The notes: generated by a model not told the origin, from the sequence alone. A stretch of 64,000 bases of DNA from Merdimonas sp963929015 (GCF_963929015.1 NZ_CAWVHE010000003.1:434001-498000); one strand, 5' to 3'; numbered from the stretch's first letter, positions 9,379 to 16,614 are shown. A program made the numbers and translations.

Positions 9379-9471
9379 TGTAAAAGAAGAAGAAAGTTTA
9401 TGAAAAATATATAAAAAACATGGTTAGAAATTAGTAAAAAACACAATATAAAAACGGAGAGAAGGTGCAAG

Positions 9472-10323
9472 ATGGGGGATACGAAATTTTCCATTTTCCG
9501 GGATGAACATTTCATCGATCTGACGATCATACAGTATGGGTATGAAAAGTGCAGTCCGCTGCACGCATTCGGTCCTTATGTCAGAAATAATTATTTATTT
9601 CATTATATTATTTCCGGCAAGGGGAAACTGCGCGCCAATGATGAAAAGGATAATATGCAGGAATTTCAGCTGCAGGGTGGATCCGGGTTTATCATCGAGC
9701 CCGGATATGTGAACACCTATATGGCGGACGAGCAGGATCCATGGACCTATATGTGGGTGGAGTTTAGCGGCCTGAGGGCAAAAGAATGCATCGAGTCTGC
9801 CGGGATTTCCTATAAACATCCGGTGTATCTGCCGGATACCAAAGAGCATGGAGAGGAACTGGAACAGGAGATCAGACAGCTGGTCTATGGGGAAAATACG
9901 TCTTCCATGGAAATGATCGGACGGCTGTATCTTCTGATGGATAAGTTGATCCGTTATTCCAGTACCCGGAAAAAGCGGCAGGAAGGGAAGCTTCGGGAAT
10001 TTTATTCCAAAGAGGCGATTACTTATATTGCCAATCATTATGCGGAAAATATTACGGTAGAGGAACTGGCCAGACACTGTCAGCTGGAGAGAAGTTATTT
10101 TGGAAAGATTTTTAAAATGGTGATCGGCCAGTCCCCGCAGGACTTTCTGGCCCATTACCGGATGGCGAGGGCCGTAGATTTCCTGACCACTTCAGACCGG
10201 CAGATCAGTGATATCGCTGCAATGGTGGGGTATCCCAATGCGCTGCATTTTTCCCGGGCGTTTAAGCAGATTTATGGAATATCGCCCCGGGAATACCGGC
10301 AGATTCACCGGATTGTTTCCTAG
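9472..10323 (+). CDS. AraC-family transcriptional regulator (alpha-galactoside operon)
   Basis: The 283-residue protein has an N-terminal cupin-like ligand domain (about 1-150) and a C-terminal double helix-turn-helix: the first at ITVEELARHCQLERSYFGKI, the second at QISDIAAMVGYPNALHFSRA, ending with the AraC signature around GISPREYR. It resembles MsmR/RafR activators of alpha-galactoside use. It is transcribed divergently from the operon it probably controls. GAGAGAAGG lies just upstream of the ATG. Confidence 0.88.
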   Translation: MGDTKFSIFRDEHFIDLTIIQYGYEKCSPLHAFGPYVRNNYLFHYIISGKGKLRANDEKDNMQEFQLQGGSGFIIEPGYVNTYMADEQDPWTYMWVEFSGLRAKECIESAGISYKHPVYLPDTKEHGEELEQEIRQLVYGENTSSMEMIGRLYLLMDKLIRYSSTRKKRQEGKLREFYSKEAITYIANHYAENITVEELARHCQLERSYFGKIFKMVIGQSPQDFLAHYRMARAVDFLTTSDRQISDIAAMVGYPNALHFSRAFKQIYGISPREYRQIHRIVS

Positions 10324-10373
10324 ACGTCACAGCTTCTTCTCATGATGAATATATTAGTTTTGAATCTATTTTT

Positions 10374-10396
10374 TGCCGGCAGAGGATATGCCGGCA
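10374..10396. repeat. Paired TGCCGGCA palindromes before the binding-protein gene
   Basis: TGCCGGCA occurs at 10374-10381 and 10389-10396; each copy is itself a palindrome and together they can fold as an 8-bp hairpin. A T tract precedes it on the plus strand but none follows it, so it is not a standard terminator. It lies directly upstream of the ribosome site of the interrupted gene. Confidence 0.5.
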
Positions 10397-10417
10397 GAAG
10401 TCATGAGGAGGACGATT

Positions 10418-10735
10418 ATGGAAAAGTGGATGAAGAAGCGTCTAATGGGAGCGGGCCTGGCGCTGATGCTGCTTTGCGGGATCCTGGCCGGGTGTTCCGG
10501 CACGGGAGAAGAAGACGAAAAGGGGGAAGAGAAGAACCTGGGATCTTCGGTCGGGGAGGCCGACGAAGAAACCGGAAAGGAACTGACAGAAGTTACCTTA
10601 AATGAAGTTGCACATTCTATTTTTTATGCGCCGATGTATGTGGCGGTAGAAGAAGGGTACTTTGAAGAAGAAGGGATCGCGCTGGATCTGGTATGCGGAT
10701 TTGGGGTTCGCAGGTTAGGCCAAGACATTCTATAA
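10418..10735 (+). pseudogene. NMT1/SsuA-like solute-binding lipoprotein, 5' part (interrupted by prophage)
   Basis: The gene starts at the ATG preceded by TGAGGAGG. It encodes a lipoprotein signal with lipobox LAGC, an acidic linker and the first strands of an NMT1/THI5/SsuA-type periplasmic binding fold (HSIFYAPMYVAVEEGYF). At 10704 the host frame ends in the attachment core; the remaining codons to the stop at 10735 are phage sequence (VRRLGQDIL). The other part is at 53078-53867. Joining them gives 287+790=1077 nt, an intact 358-residue protein. No permease or ATPase gene accompanies it, so the cargo (organosulfonate, pyrimidine or other small molecule) is unknown. Confidence 0.9.
10674..10727. 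other. attL
   Basis: The 5-bp core TTTGG (10700-10704) is shared with attR. To its left is host coding sequence; to its right is the phage half-site, including GGGGTT and TAGGCC/AAGACA segments that mirror the phage arm at attR. It lies 25 bp from the integrase stop codon, the usual place for a serine-integrase attachment site. Confidence 0.85.
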
Positions 10736-12127
10736 AAAATCCACGCAGTCTACGGTATAATCTTCCTTCAGATGGATTTCATGGATGGTAGATCTCCAGA
10801 AGGCCTGACGGTTTTCTGGAGATAGTTTTTGATAGATGCTCTTGAAATCCTCCTGCAGGAGATTTTCCAGATAGGTGAAATCTTTCTTTTGTTCCGGCGC
10901 CTGGCTGGCCTGCAGGAGTTCTTTCAATTCATTTTCAATCCGGTCATATTCGGCGCTGTAGTAATCCCAGTCGATCCGGCCCTTCTGAAACAGAAGATTC
11001 AACCGTTCCAGCTCATGCTGCAGCTTTTCCGGAGTGCGGGTATCCCGTTCCTTTACCTTCTTTTCCCGGATCTGTTCACAGCGGATCCGGAATCCCTGGT
11101 ATTCCTCTTCCAGATGATCCAACAGATATTGTTCAATCAGATTTTGGCTGACCTTGTGAGTGTTTGAGCAGATCCGGTCGATCAAGGCCCGGTTGCAACG
11201 GTAATAACAGTATGTGCGCTTTTCCCTTGTCTTTCGGTTGACGATGGAGGAGCAGCCGGTTCCGGCCAGTTTCTGACCGCAGACGGGACAGCGGATCATG
11301 CCAGAGAAAAGGTAGATCCGTCCGGAAGGAGTATGTTTGATATTCTTCCGGCTAATCTTCTGGATCCTGGCCCATCGTTCTTCTGACACGTAAGCAGGGC
11401 AGTAGGGGATTCCCCGGTAGGTTCCCTTGTAGAACTCGCTGGACAGCATGGTCCGCAGTACGCTGTAGGAAAAATCCGGATCATAATGCTTTTGAATATA
11501 CTTGAGAGTTCCCTGTTTGCTCTGGTGCTGTTCAAAGTAATCATAGAAGGCATTGACCATTTCTTCTTCTTCCGGATCTTTCACCATGCATTTCTGGCCA
11601 TTTACAATCCCGACCTTGTAGCCTCTTGGCATGTTGGTATCGCCGAAGATCACCTTCCCCTGGCGGATGGATGCTTCATTGACGAATTTGATACGCTCTG
11701 ATGTGGTGTCCACTTCATTCTGGCCGATGGACAGGACTACGTTCAGCTGCAGGCGTCCGTCCCGGGTCTCCATGTTGATGCCTGGCTCTGATGCCGAGAT
11801 CCAACGGACTCCGCAGGAATCCAGGATGTCCTGGACTTTGTAGAAGTCAGACATATTCCGGAACCACCGGTCAAGCCGCCAGAAGAGGATCACATCGATT
11901 TTCCCGGCTTTTACGTCTTCCAGAAGGGCATGGATTGCTTTACGCTTTTTCAATTCTTTCCGGGCCGTTTTGCCTTCGTCTGCGTAAACGCCGACCACAG
12001 TCATACCGTGGTCATTTGCATAGCTTGCTAGGTAATCCTTCTGTGCCTGCAGGGACTTGCCGTGCATGAGCTGCTCCGCTGTAGATACGCGGATGTAAAT
12101 CGCACAGCGCAGGATTTTATTTGGCAT
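10730..12127 (-). CDS. int: Large serine recombinase (phage integrase)
   Basis: The 465-residue protein has an N-terminal resolvase domain with the catalytic serine in IYIRVSTAEQ, followed by the recombinase domain, a zinc ribbon (CPVCGQKL with later Cys near YRCN and CSN) and a coiled coil of about 60 residues near the C-terminus (ELERLNLLFQ region). It integrates and excises the phage by joining attP and attB through a 2-bp staggered exchange. The start at 12127 is chosen because AAAGGGAGATG lies just upstream. Its stop is 25 bp from the attL core. Its gene is the last of the leftward lysogeny arm. Confidence 0.95.
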   Translation of the reverse strand: MPNKILRCAIYIRVSTAEQLMHGKSLQAQKDYLASYANDHGMTVVGVYADEGKTARKELKKRKAIHALLEDVKAGKIDVILFWRLDRWFRNMSDFYKVQDILDSCGVRWISASEPGINMETRDGRLQLNVVLSIGQNEVDTTSERIKFVNEASIRQGKVIFGDTNMPRGYKVGIVNGQKCMVKDPEEEEMVNAFYDYFEQHQSKQGTLKYIQKHYDPDFSYSVLRTMLSSEFYKGTYRGIPYCPAYVSEERWARIQKISRKNIKHTPSGRIYLFSGMIRCPVCGQKLAGTGCSSIVNRKTREKRTYCYYRCNRALIDRICSNTHKVSQNLIEQYLLDHLEEEYQGFRIRCEQIREKKVKERDTRTPEKLQHELERLNLLFQKGRIDWDYYSAEYDRIENELKELLQASQAPEQKKDFTYLENLLQEDFKSIYQKLSPENRQAFWRSTIHEIHLKEDYTVDCVDFL

Positions 12128-12175
12128 AAGATCATCTCCCTTTTGTATTATATTGAAAAACAGGTACAAAAATAA

Positions 12176-12320
12176 CAGCCAGCCGGAACGGGTGTTCCGC
12201 TTGCGCTGTTTCCAGGAAGATGATAGAATGATTTTTGAGGGAGCCGTATTGATTACGGCTGCGAGGCTCTTCCTGGAGTCTTGTACATAGCCGCTCGGTA
12301 TTGGTAGTGCCGGGCGGTTT
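12176..12320. ncRNA. Highly structured non-coding stretch between int and the Abi gene
   Basis: No gene is visible from 12128 to 12322. The stretch holds several hairpins: CGGAAC/GTTCCG, a perfect 9-bp outer pair CCAGGAAGA (12212-12220) and TCTTCCTGG (12268-12276) enclosing AGCCGTA/TACGGCT, and a CCGCTCGG/CCGGGCGG pair near 12291-12319. On the minus strand the AACAGC/GCTGTT-flanked hairpin is followed by ATTTTTG, so it can act as a terminator between the Abi gene and int. Whether it also makes a stable RNA is unknown; it is the 3' side of the Abi transcript. Confidence 0.4.
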
Positions 12321-12322
12321 GT

Positions 12323-13378
12323 CTATTTACAACATCTTTTGCAAGGAATGTAATTTTGCGCTTTTGCTTCCTCCAATTCTAAGGGGGTAGCATCTTTTAT
12401 ACCACTACAATATGGATTTAAATGATATTTGTTGCTTGAATTTGTTATATATACAAAAGTTTGTGGTACAATATTGATATTTAATATTTGTCCAAGATAT
12501 GTTACGTCTTGTGGGAATTTGGTACAATGTCTATTCACTTCTTCGTTTAGAGTACTATTTAAGTGATAGAATGGGTTTTTATACTTAAATAGACCTAATA
12601 TAAATAGAAGTTGGCTAAAACCGGATATCGTTATTTCATGTTCCGATTTAAAAATTTCATTAGTTCGGAGAGAACTTTCGCATACATAATTATATGTTCG
12701 CCCACCATGAGCTGCTAGATTTCGATATTCCATACATATAAATAAAGAGTCCATCATTAATTTTCTAGCAGAATCATAATCGAGCTGTAAATCCTTTAGA
12801 TTATATATTTTATCAATTATTTCATTCTTTTGAGATGTTTTAAACTGATCAATGTAATTTACCAATGTACTAAAATATATGCTTTTAAATAATATCCAAG
12901 GAGGAACGACACCGTGTTCAGTTTGATAGTGGCATATAGGATTTTTATCAGTATCCAAAGCCTTCTTCATAGTTTCCATTATGCCAGCCAAAGTAAAGCG
13001 GTATTTCCTTTTCCGTTTATTGCTATAATTTCTAAAATTTAAGTAATCATCTGGATGAGTGCCAAAAGAATGGGCTACAACATCTGCAGCAGCTTCCTTT
13101 ATGTGTTCTTCCAGATCTATCATTGCAGCCATGACAGAATTCCTTAAATTTTTATCTAACAGGTATAACGAAACTAATTGGTTAAAAGATACGCCGGAAC
13201 GATATACTTTCTTCCCATCAACGATAATTATGTATGGATCACGATAGCTTTTGATTAAATTTGAGTATCCGTATAAATTGAGCGCATCTTTAGCCATAGC
13301 TTCATCTTCTATTAGTAAGTTTTGTGATTTTAATTTTTCAATTTGTTCAGATAGAGAAGTATAAGCTATTTCATCCAT
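12323..13378 (-). CDS. AbiF/AbiD-like (Abi_2) HEPN protein with fused C-terminal Cys/His domain
   Basis: The 351-residue protein matches the Abi_2 family by sequence pattern: ALNLYGYSNLIKSY near residue 40, VSFNQLVSLYLLDKNLR near 65-79, and the HEPN-type ribonuclease motif R-x4-H at R219-H224 (RNLAAHGG). Known relatives block phage growth (abortive infection). An extra C-terminal segment (about 306-351) has KYHLNPYC and PCKRCC, with H319, C324, C346 and C349 arranged like Ada-type small zinc-binding domains. The start at 13378 is chosen because GGAGGT lies 10 nt upstream; an in-frame TTG at 13468 would run through a terminator hairpin and is rejected. Placed next to int in the lysogeny arm, it is probably expressed in lysogens as a superinfection-exclusion gene. 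Confidence 0.82.
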   Translation of the reverse strand: MDEIAYTSLSEQIEKLKSQNLLIEDEAMAKDALNLYGYSNLIKSYRDPYIIIVDGKKVYRSGVSFNQLVSLYLLDKNLRNSVMAAMIDLEEHIKEAAADVVAHSFGTHPDDYLNFRNYSNKRKRKYRFTLAGIMETMKKALDTDKNPICHYQTEHGVVPPWILFKSIYFSTLVNYIDQFKTSQKNEIIDKIYNLKDLQLDYDSARKLMMDSLFICMEYRNLAAHGGRTYNYVCESSLRTNEIFKSEHEITISGFSQLLFILGLFKYKNPFYHLNSTLNEEVNRHCTKFPQDVTYLGQILNINIVPQTFVYITNSSNKYHLNPYCSGIKDATPLELEEAKAQNYIPCKRCCK

Positions 13379-13398
13379 TTTCTTATGTACCTCCAATA

Positions 13399-13438
13399 GC
13401 AAAAAGAGCCTTGGAACACTATTCCAAGACTCTTTTGC
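13399..13438 (-). terminator. Terminator hairpin in the leader of the Abi gene
   Basis: On the minus strand GCAAAAGAGTCTTGGAA pairs with TTCCAAGGCTCTTTTTGC (one bulge, one G-U) around a 5-nt loop, with five Ts in the 3' arm. It lies between the promoter and the ribosome site of the HEPN gene, so most transcripts should stop here, leaving a short RNA and a low level of toxin mRNA. Confidence 0.75.
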
Positions 13439-13467
13439 GACCGCACAGCAGTCATTCACTAATTGCA
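13399..13467 (-). ncRNA. Predicted leader small RNA of the Abi gene
   Basis: A start about 7 nt after the -10 box and an end in the terminator hairpin define an RNA of about 69 nt. It would contain a small hairpin GACTGC/GCGGTC (13439-13453) followed by the long terminator stem. Promoter, short structured RNA, terminator, then toxin-like gene is the layout of RNA-antitoxin systems (type III) and of AbiF loci reported with non-coding RNAs. The function here is inference. Confidence 0.55.
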
Positions 13468-13473
13468 ATTAGT
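13458..13473. promoter_or_regulatory. Perfect 16-bp palindrome at the Abi promoter start site
   Basis: ACTAATTGCAATTAGT is a perfect palindrome touching the -10 box and covering the predicted start of transcription of the Abi leader. It is a likely operator. It does not match the ACACG-n3-CGTGT sites of the phage immunity region, so a different repressor is expected. Confidence 0.55.
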
Positions 13474-13502
13474 ATTATATCCATATGCAAAAGTCTTGTC
13501 AA
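13474..13502 (-). promoter_or_regulatory. Consensus promoter of the Abi leader and gene
   Basis: On the minus strand TTGACA (13497-13502), exactly 17 bp, and TATAAT (13474-13479). Both boxes are perfect consensus, so strong constitutive transcription in the lysogen is expected unless the adjacent palindrome is occupied. Confidence 0.85.
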
Positions 13503-13519
13503 GTATTCACAAAAAATAT

Positions 13520-13548
13520 TTGTATTTTCAACTAAAAAATGATATACT
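13520..13548 (+). promoter_or_regulatory. Divergent promoter opposite the Abi promoter
   Basis: TTGTAT (13520-13525), 17 bp, TATACT (13543-13548) on the plus strand. Its -35 is 17 bp from the -35 of the Abi promoter, pointing the other way. No protein-coding gene follows on this strand. Confidence 0.6.
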
Positions 13549-13554
13549 AGGAAA

Positions 13555-13617
13555 GCTGTGTAAATAAACAGTTGTTTGTATAATTCGGTCCGGTGTTGGC
13601 GCGCCGGGCCGGTTTTT
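13555..13617 (+). ncRNA. Predicted divergent small RNA next to the Abi gene
   Basis: Transcription from 13520-13548 would give an RNA of about 63 nt ending at a terminator: GGTCCGG (13587-13593) pairs with CCGGGCC (13604-13610), followed by GGTTTTT. It contains AAACA/TGTTT arms near 13567-13578 and no credible reading frame with a ribosome site. All neighbouring genes lie on the other strand, so it is an independent short transcription unit, possibly a regulator of the Abi gene or of the lysogeny arm. Confidence 0.5.
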
Positions 13618-13649
13618 CATGTTTAGATTTATAATTGTATTATCTTTGG

Positions 13650-14498
13650 TTATTGTACTTCAATTAACTTATCTGTTATTTTTTGTGTTAAGTCCGTTTG
13701 TTGTGTTGCTGTTAGCTTAGAAGAAGTACGTATAATGACAGTCCCAACGACAGTATGAGAACCAGGATCGAGAAAGCCGGCTCCATCAAATGCAGACAGA
13801 TAAGTGTTTCGACTTTCTGCATCTTCAGTAGAAGCATATACTTCAACACATCCGCCGCCCTCTGTTCCTTTTTCGACAATATCACTTCCATAAACGGCAT
13901 TTTGATCAATGGCAGAACTTGAGAAATAAACAGCGGCTGTATAACCACCTTGTTTGTTTAGATTGCCATTAGGATCATGATCTTCGGTAACTGCTTGATA
14001 ACCAGTAACTCCATCAATGTCCTGTAACCTTTGAATAATAAAATCCTGTGAAGGATTTGTAACTTGTTTAAGCTGGGTGATACTGATTTCCAATGCTTCC
14101 TGCTTGGCAGTGATATCGGAAATCGTATCCGAATAGTCTAAGGGTTTGAGCAGTTCGTTTGTTGCATTAATGATATCCTCTGTTTTATCAGGGATATCTG
14201 GAACATCTCGCATTTCTGCTGTAGCATCTGCAATGGCAGTGGTTAAAGCATCTGTTGTAGCGGAATCATACGGTGGTTCTCCAGAGTCAAGAATAGACTG
14301 TGCATCTGCAATGGTATTTTCAAGTTCTGTATTTTGCTCGGTTACCGCCGCCGCTGCGTCATTAAAATCTTCAACAGCTATATCATGAGGCCTTTTAAAT
14401 TGGAAATACCAGATGCAAACACCGATGAGCGCAATTACACAAACTAAGGCTAAGATAATCCATTTTTTTGTTTTCCTCTTTGACGTTGTTTCTTCCAT
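13650..14498 (-). CDS. Membrane-anchored extracytoplasmic protein, function unknown
   Basis: The 282-residue protein has a short basic N-terminus, one membrane helix (about residues 12-31) and an outside part. The first outside section (about 45-125) is alanine-rich and helical, resembling FIVAR-like three-helix modules; the remainder (about 150-282) is a compact domain with GGGCVEVY and SHTVVGTVII. It lies in the lysogeny arm downstream of another unknown gene, so it may be displayed on the lysogen surface and influence adsorption or injection. That role is inference. AGAGAGGAAAAGGG precedes the ATG. Confidence 0.7.
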   Translation of the reverse strand: MEETTSKRKTKKWIILALVCVIALIGVCIWYFQFKRPHDIAVEDFNDAAAAVTEQNTELENTIADAQSILDSGEPPYDSATTDALTTAIADATAEMRDVPDIPDKTEDIINATNELLKPLDYSDTISDITAKQEALEISITQLKQVTNPSQDFIIQRLQDIDGVTGYQAVTEDHDPNGNLNKQGGYTAAVYFSSSAIDQNAVYGSDIVEKGTEGGGCVEVYASTEDAESRNTYLSAFDGAGFLDPGSHTVVGTVIIRTSSKLTATQQTDLTQKITDKLIEVQ

Positions 14499-14520
14499 AC
14501 CCTTTTCCTCTCTTTCGCAT

Positions 14521-14535
14521 CCTTACACTGAGAAA
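14521..14535 (-). repeat. 15-bp leader motif, copy 1
   Basis: On the minus strand TTTCTCAGTGTAAGG sits 23 nt before the ATG of the downstream gene (13650-14498). A copy with one change precedes the neighbouring gene at 15477-15491. Confidence 0.5.
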
Positions 14536-14570
14536 CCTATATAATCGCCTGGGCGGTTATAACTTAATGA

Positions 14571-15458
14571 TTATTTCTTGTTTTGAATAACATCATAATG
14601 GGATGATATAGCTTGATGCCCTTTTTCAGTTACGTGATTATCATTATCCAGATATCCATTTTCCTGTAAGAACAGTTTTTCCTTTTTAAAATCAATTCCA
14701 AACTCATATTCAAAGTAGACAGGTATTCTTTTCCTATGTATCTTGTCTATCCAATAAAGCATGTATACGTGACCAGGGAGTAGCCCATCTGAAAACCGCG
14801 TCATCATAGACTTTGGTATAAGTGTGGATTCCCCGAACATATCTACCTGTTTTAGCCAATCAGTGTTTAATTCTCTGTCTTGAGAAATGAAAGGCTTTTC
14901 TGGGTAATGCCTATAATATTTTTTATATATCCGTTCTTTATAAGCATCACTGGCTTCGATACGCTGCATTTTATCAATTTTGTCAGCATCAATTTTATTT
15001 CTATTTTTTTCTGCTGTACGAGGTGCATTTGAAAACAAATTGTTATAGTGTTCTACACATTGATCTGGCATGCACTCATTGTAGGAGGATAAGGTTTCGA
15101 CAAATTTGTTGAATCTGTTTTCCTTTCCTTTTTCGGTTTTCAGTTTATCAGCTTTTTGACAGGTGTCAGCCCACATTCTGTCGATGAAAGAATTGATTAT
15201 CTCGACCCTTTTTTCATACGCTTTCATCTGCTCGTATTTATGGATGATATTATCGCCTTTTACTTTTACTTTATGCGATGCTTGTGCCTCAGCCAATATA
15301 GCGAGCTTTTCCATATATAGATCATACCTACTGAAAAATGTTTCGGGATTGACAGTGTTTTCCATTAATTCTGCACAGTCATTTACTATGTCCAAATCCC
15401 TTTGAAGAGCTACAAGATCGATTGGTTTTGTTCGTTTGAATAAATTTAATAATCCCAT
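14571..15458 (-). CDS. Lysogeny-arm protein of unknown function
   Basis: The 295-residue protein is lysine- and aspartate-rich, helical in its first two thirds, without membrane segment or recognised catalytic motif. The C-terminal 60 residues (FLQENGYLDNDNHVTEKG) look like the small winged or SAP-like module found at the end of several phage proteins, which would suggest nucleic-acid binding. It follows the ImmA gene in the leftward arm, with a GAGGA ribosome site before the ATG. A role in immunity or defence is only suggested by position. Confidence 0.65.
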   Translation of the reverse strand: MGLLNLFKRTKPIDLVALQRDLDIVNDCAELMENTVNPETFFSRYDLYMEKLAILAEAQASHKVKVKGDNIIHKYEQMKAYEKRVEIINSFIDRMWADTCQKADKLKTEKGKENRFNKFVETLSSYNECMPDQCVEHYNNLFSNAPRTAEKNRNKIDADKIDKMQRIEASDAYKERIYKKYYRHYPEKPFISQDRELNTDWLKQVDMFGESTLIPKSMMTRFSDGLLPGHVYMLYWIDKIHRKRIPVYFEYEFGIDFKKEKLFLQENGYLDNDNHVTEKGHQAISSHYDVIQNKK

Positions 15459-15476
15459 AGTATTTCCTCATTTCTA

Positions 15477-15491
15477 CCTTACATTGAGAAA
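15477..15491 (-). repeat. 15-bp leader motif, copy 2
   Basis: TTTCTCAATGTAAGG on the minus strand, 19 nt before the start of 14571-15458. It matches copy 1 at 14 of 15 positions and stands in the same place relative to the next gene, so it may be a shared RNA or protein binding site. Confidence 0.5.
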
Positions 15492-15508
15492 TAAATTCTG
15501 GAGTTATA

Positions 15509-16246
15509 TTAAACATCGTATAACCATTTTTCTTCCATAGCCCGGAGGCGTTGTCTGTCTTCTGGGAAATCCCTAAAATAATCGGTGCAATTTATATTAG
15601 AAAAAATCCGGTCAACCGATGGAATTTCGCATATATGACAGTGGCTATCGTAGGAGTTATATAAAATTTTTCCACAAAAGTCACATCTTTTTTTACTCCA
15701 CACGAAACAGTTCTGATCCGAGTTATAGAACTGAGCATACATGGCTTTATCAAGAATAGTCATTTTATGAGTTACAACTTTTCTGCGCCATTTTCTATAA
15801 TCTACATAGGCATTGTCAGCAGCCTCAAAAGACATACCGAATAATTTTGATACGTCATTTGCATTTTTGCACTGCGCATAGTGTATGGCCATTCTCGGGG
15901 CCAGAATGTTACTGGCAAATGCATTGGCCTCTTTTTCATTCTGATCAGAAGGGTATGTGTGCTCTAAAACATGATGTCCAAGTTCGTGCATTAGAGAAAA
16001 TCTTATACGTCCTTCTGGCCTATCCGTATTATATGCTACGATTTTGGATGCTCCAGAGCGAAAAGCATCTTCTGAATAATCCAGACACAAGGCATACAAC
16101 TCCGAATTCTTCTGTTGAAGTTCCCTATAAGTGAAAAGACGATATCCATAATGAATAAGCAATTCTTCACAGTTAATAGGAAAGGAATGTACATTACACT
16201 CATGAAACACTTTGATGGTAGTTGTGACTATTCTATTGATATCCAA
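15509..16246 (-). CDS. immA: ImmA/IrrE-type metallopeptidase (phage induction)
   Basis: The 245-residue protein has the zinc peptidase signature HELGHHVLEH followed by the conserved EKEANAFASNILAP, as in ImmA, the anti-repressor protease of ICEBs1 and related phages. A C-terminal zinc ribbon (CDFCGKI and CHIC) is added. It probably cleaves or inactivates the adjacent CI-like repressor during induction. The start is a TTG at 16246 with GAGGA about 10 nt upstream, 17 bp after the repressor stop. Confidence 0.85.
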   Translation of the reverse strand: MDINRIVTTTIKVFHECNVHSFPINCEELLIHYGYRLFTYRELQQKNSELYALCLDYSEDAFRSGASKIVAYNTDRPEGRIRFSLMHELGHHVLEHTYPSDQNEKEANAFASNILAPRMAIHYAQCKNANDVSKLFGMSFEAADNAYVDYRKWRRKVVTHKMTILDKAMYAQFYNSDQNCFVWSKKRCDFCGKILYNSYDSHCHICEIPSVDRIFSNINCTDYFRDFPEDRQRLRAMEEKWLYDV

Positions 16247-16262
16247 AAAAATCAGTCCTCTG

Positions 16263-16595
16263 CTAATCTATTTCGGACAAAAGTTTGATCAATCTCATTT
16301 TTTGCTCTGTCGAGAAGTCCTTCCCGTTACGAGCAATAAGCTGTTCTACCTCTTCATATGATGGTTCAAAATTGCTTTGTATGACCGTGGTTTTTGTGGA
16401 GGAACCAAGTAAATAGTTCATATCAACATTAAAAAAGTCAGCAATCTTTTCTAGAGTTTCAAAATCTGGTTCCCTATTGCCATTTTCGTACATACTAACA
16501 GCGCTACGCGAAAGTCCGAGGGCTTCAGCCAAACCATCTTGAGTGTATCCAGCTTTTATTCGTAAATTTTTAAATACATTTTTGAAGTCTCCCAT
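16263..16595 (-). CDS. CI-like repressor (XRE family)
   Basis: The 110-residue protein has an N-terminal helix-turn-helix (YTQDGLAEALGLSRSAVSMYENGNR) and a short C-terminal oligomerisation segment, and no self-cleavage domain, which fits control by the neighbouring ImmA peptidase. It is transcribed divergently from the Cro-like gene across a region with four ACACG-n3-CGTGT-type operators. GGAGGTG lies just before the ATG. It should keep lytic genes silent and regulate itself. Confidence 0.9.
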   Translation of the reverse strand: MGDFKNVFKNLRIKAGYTQDGLAEALGLSRSAVSMYENGNREPDFETLEKIADFFNVDMNYLLGSSTKTTVIQSNFEPSYEEVEQLIARNGKDFSTEQKMRLIKLLSEID

Positions 16596-16614
16596 TTCGC
16601 ACCTCCGTATTCAT

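Noticed and set aside
10374..10396. An intrinsic terminator after the AraC gene.
   Set aside because: The T tract lies before the stem on the plus strand and none follows on either strand in the right place.
13379..13468. A longer Abi protein starting at an in-frame TTG at 13468.
   Set aside because: It would translate through the terminator hairpin and has no ribosome site, whereas GGAGGT stands 10 nt before the ATG at 13378.
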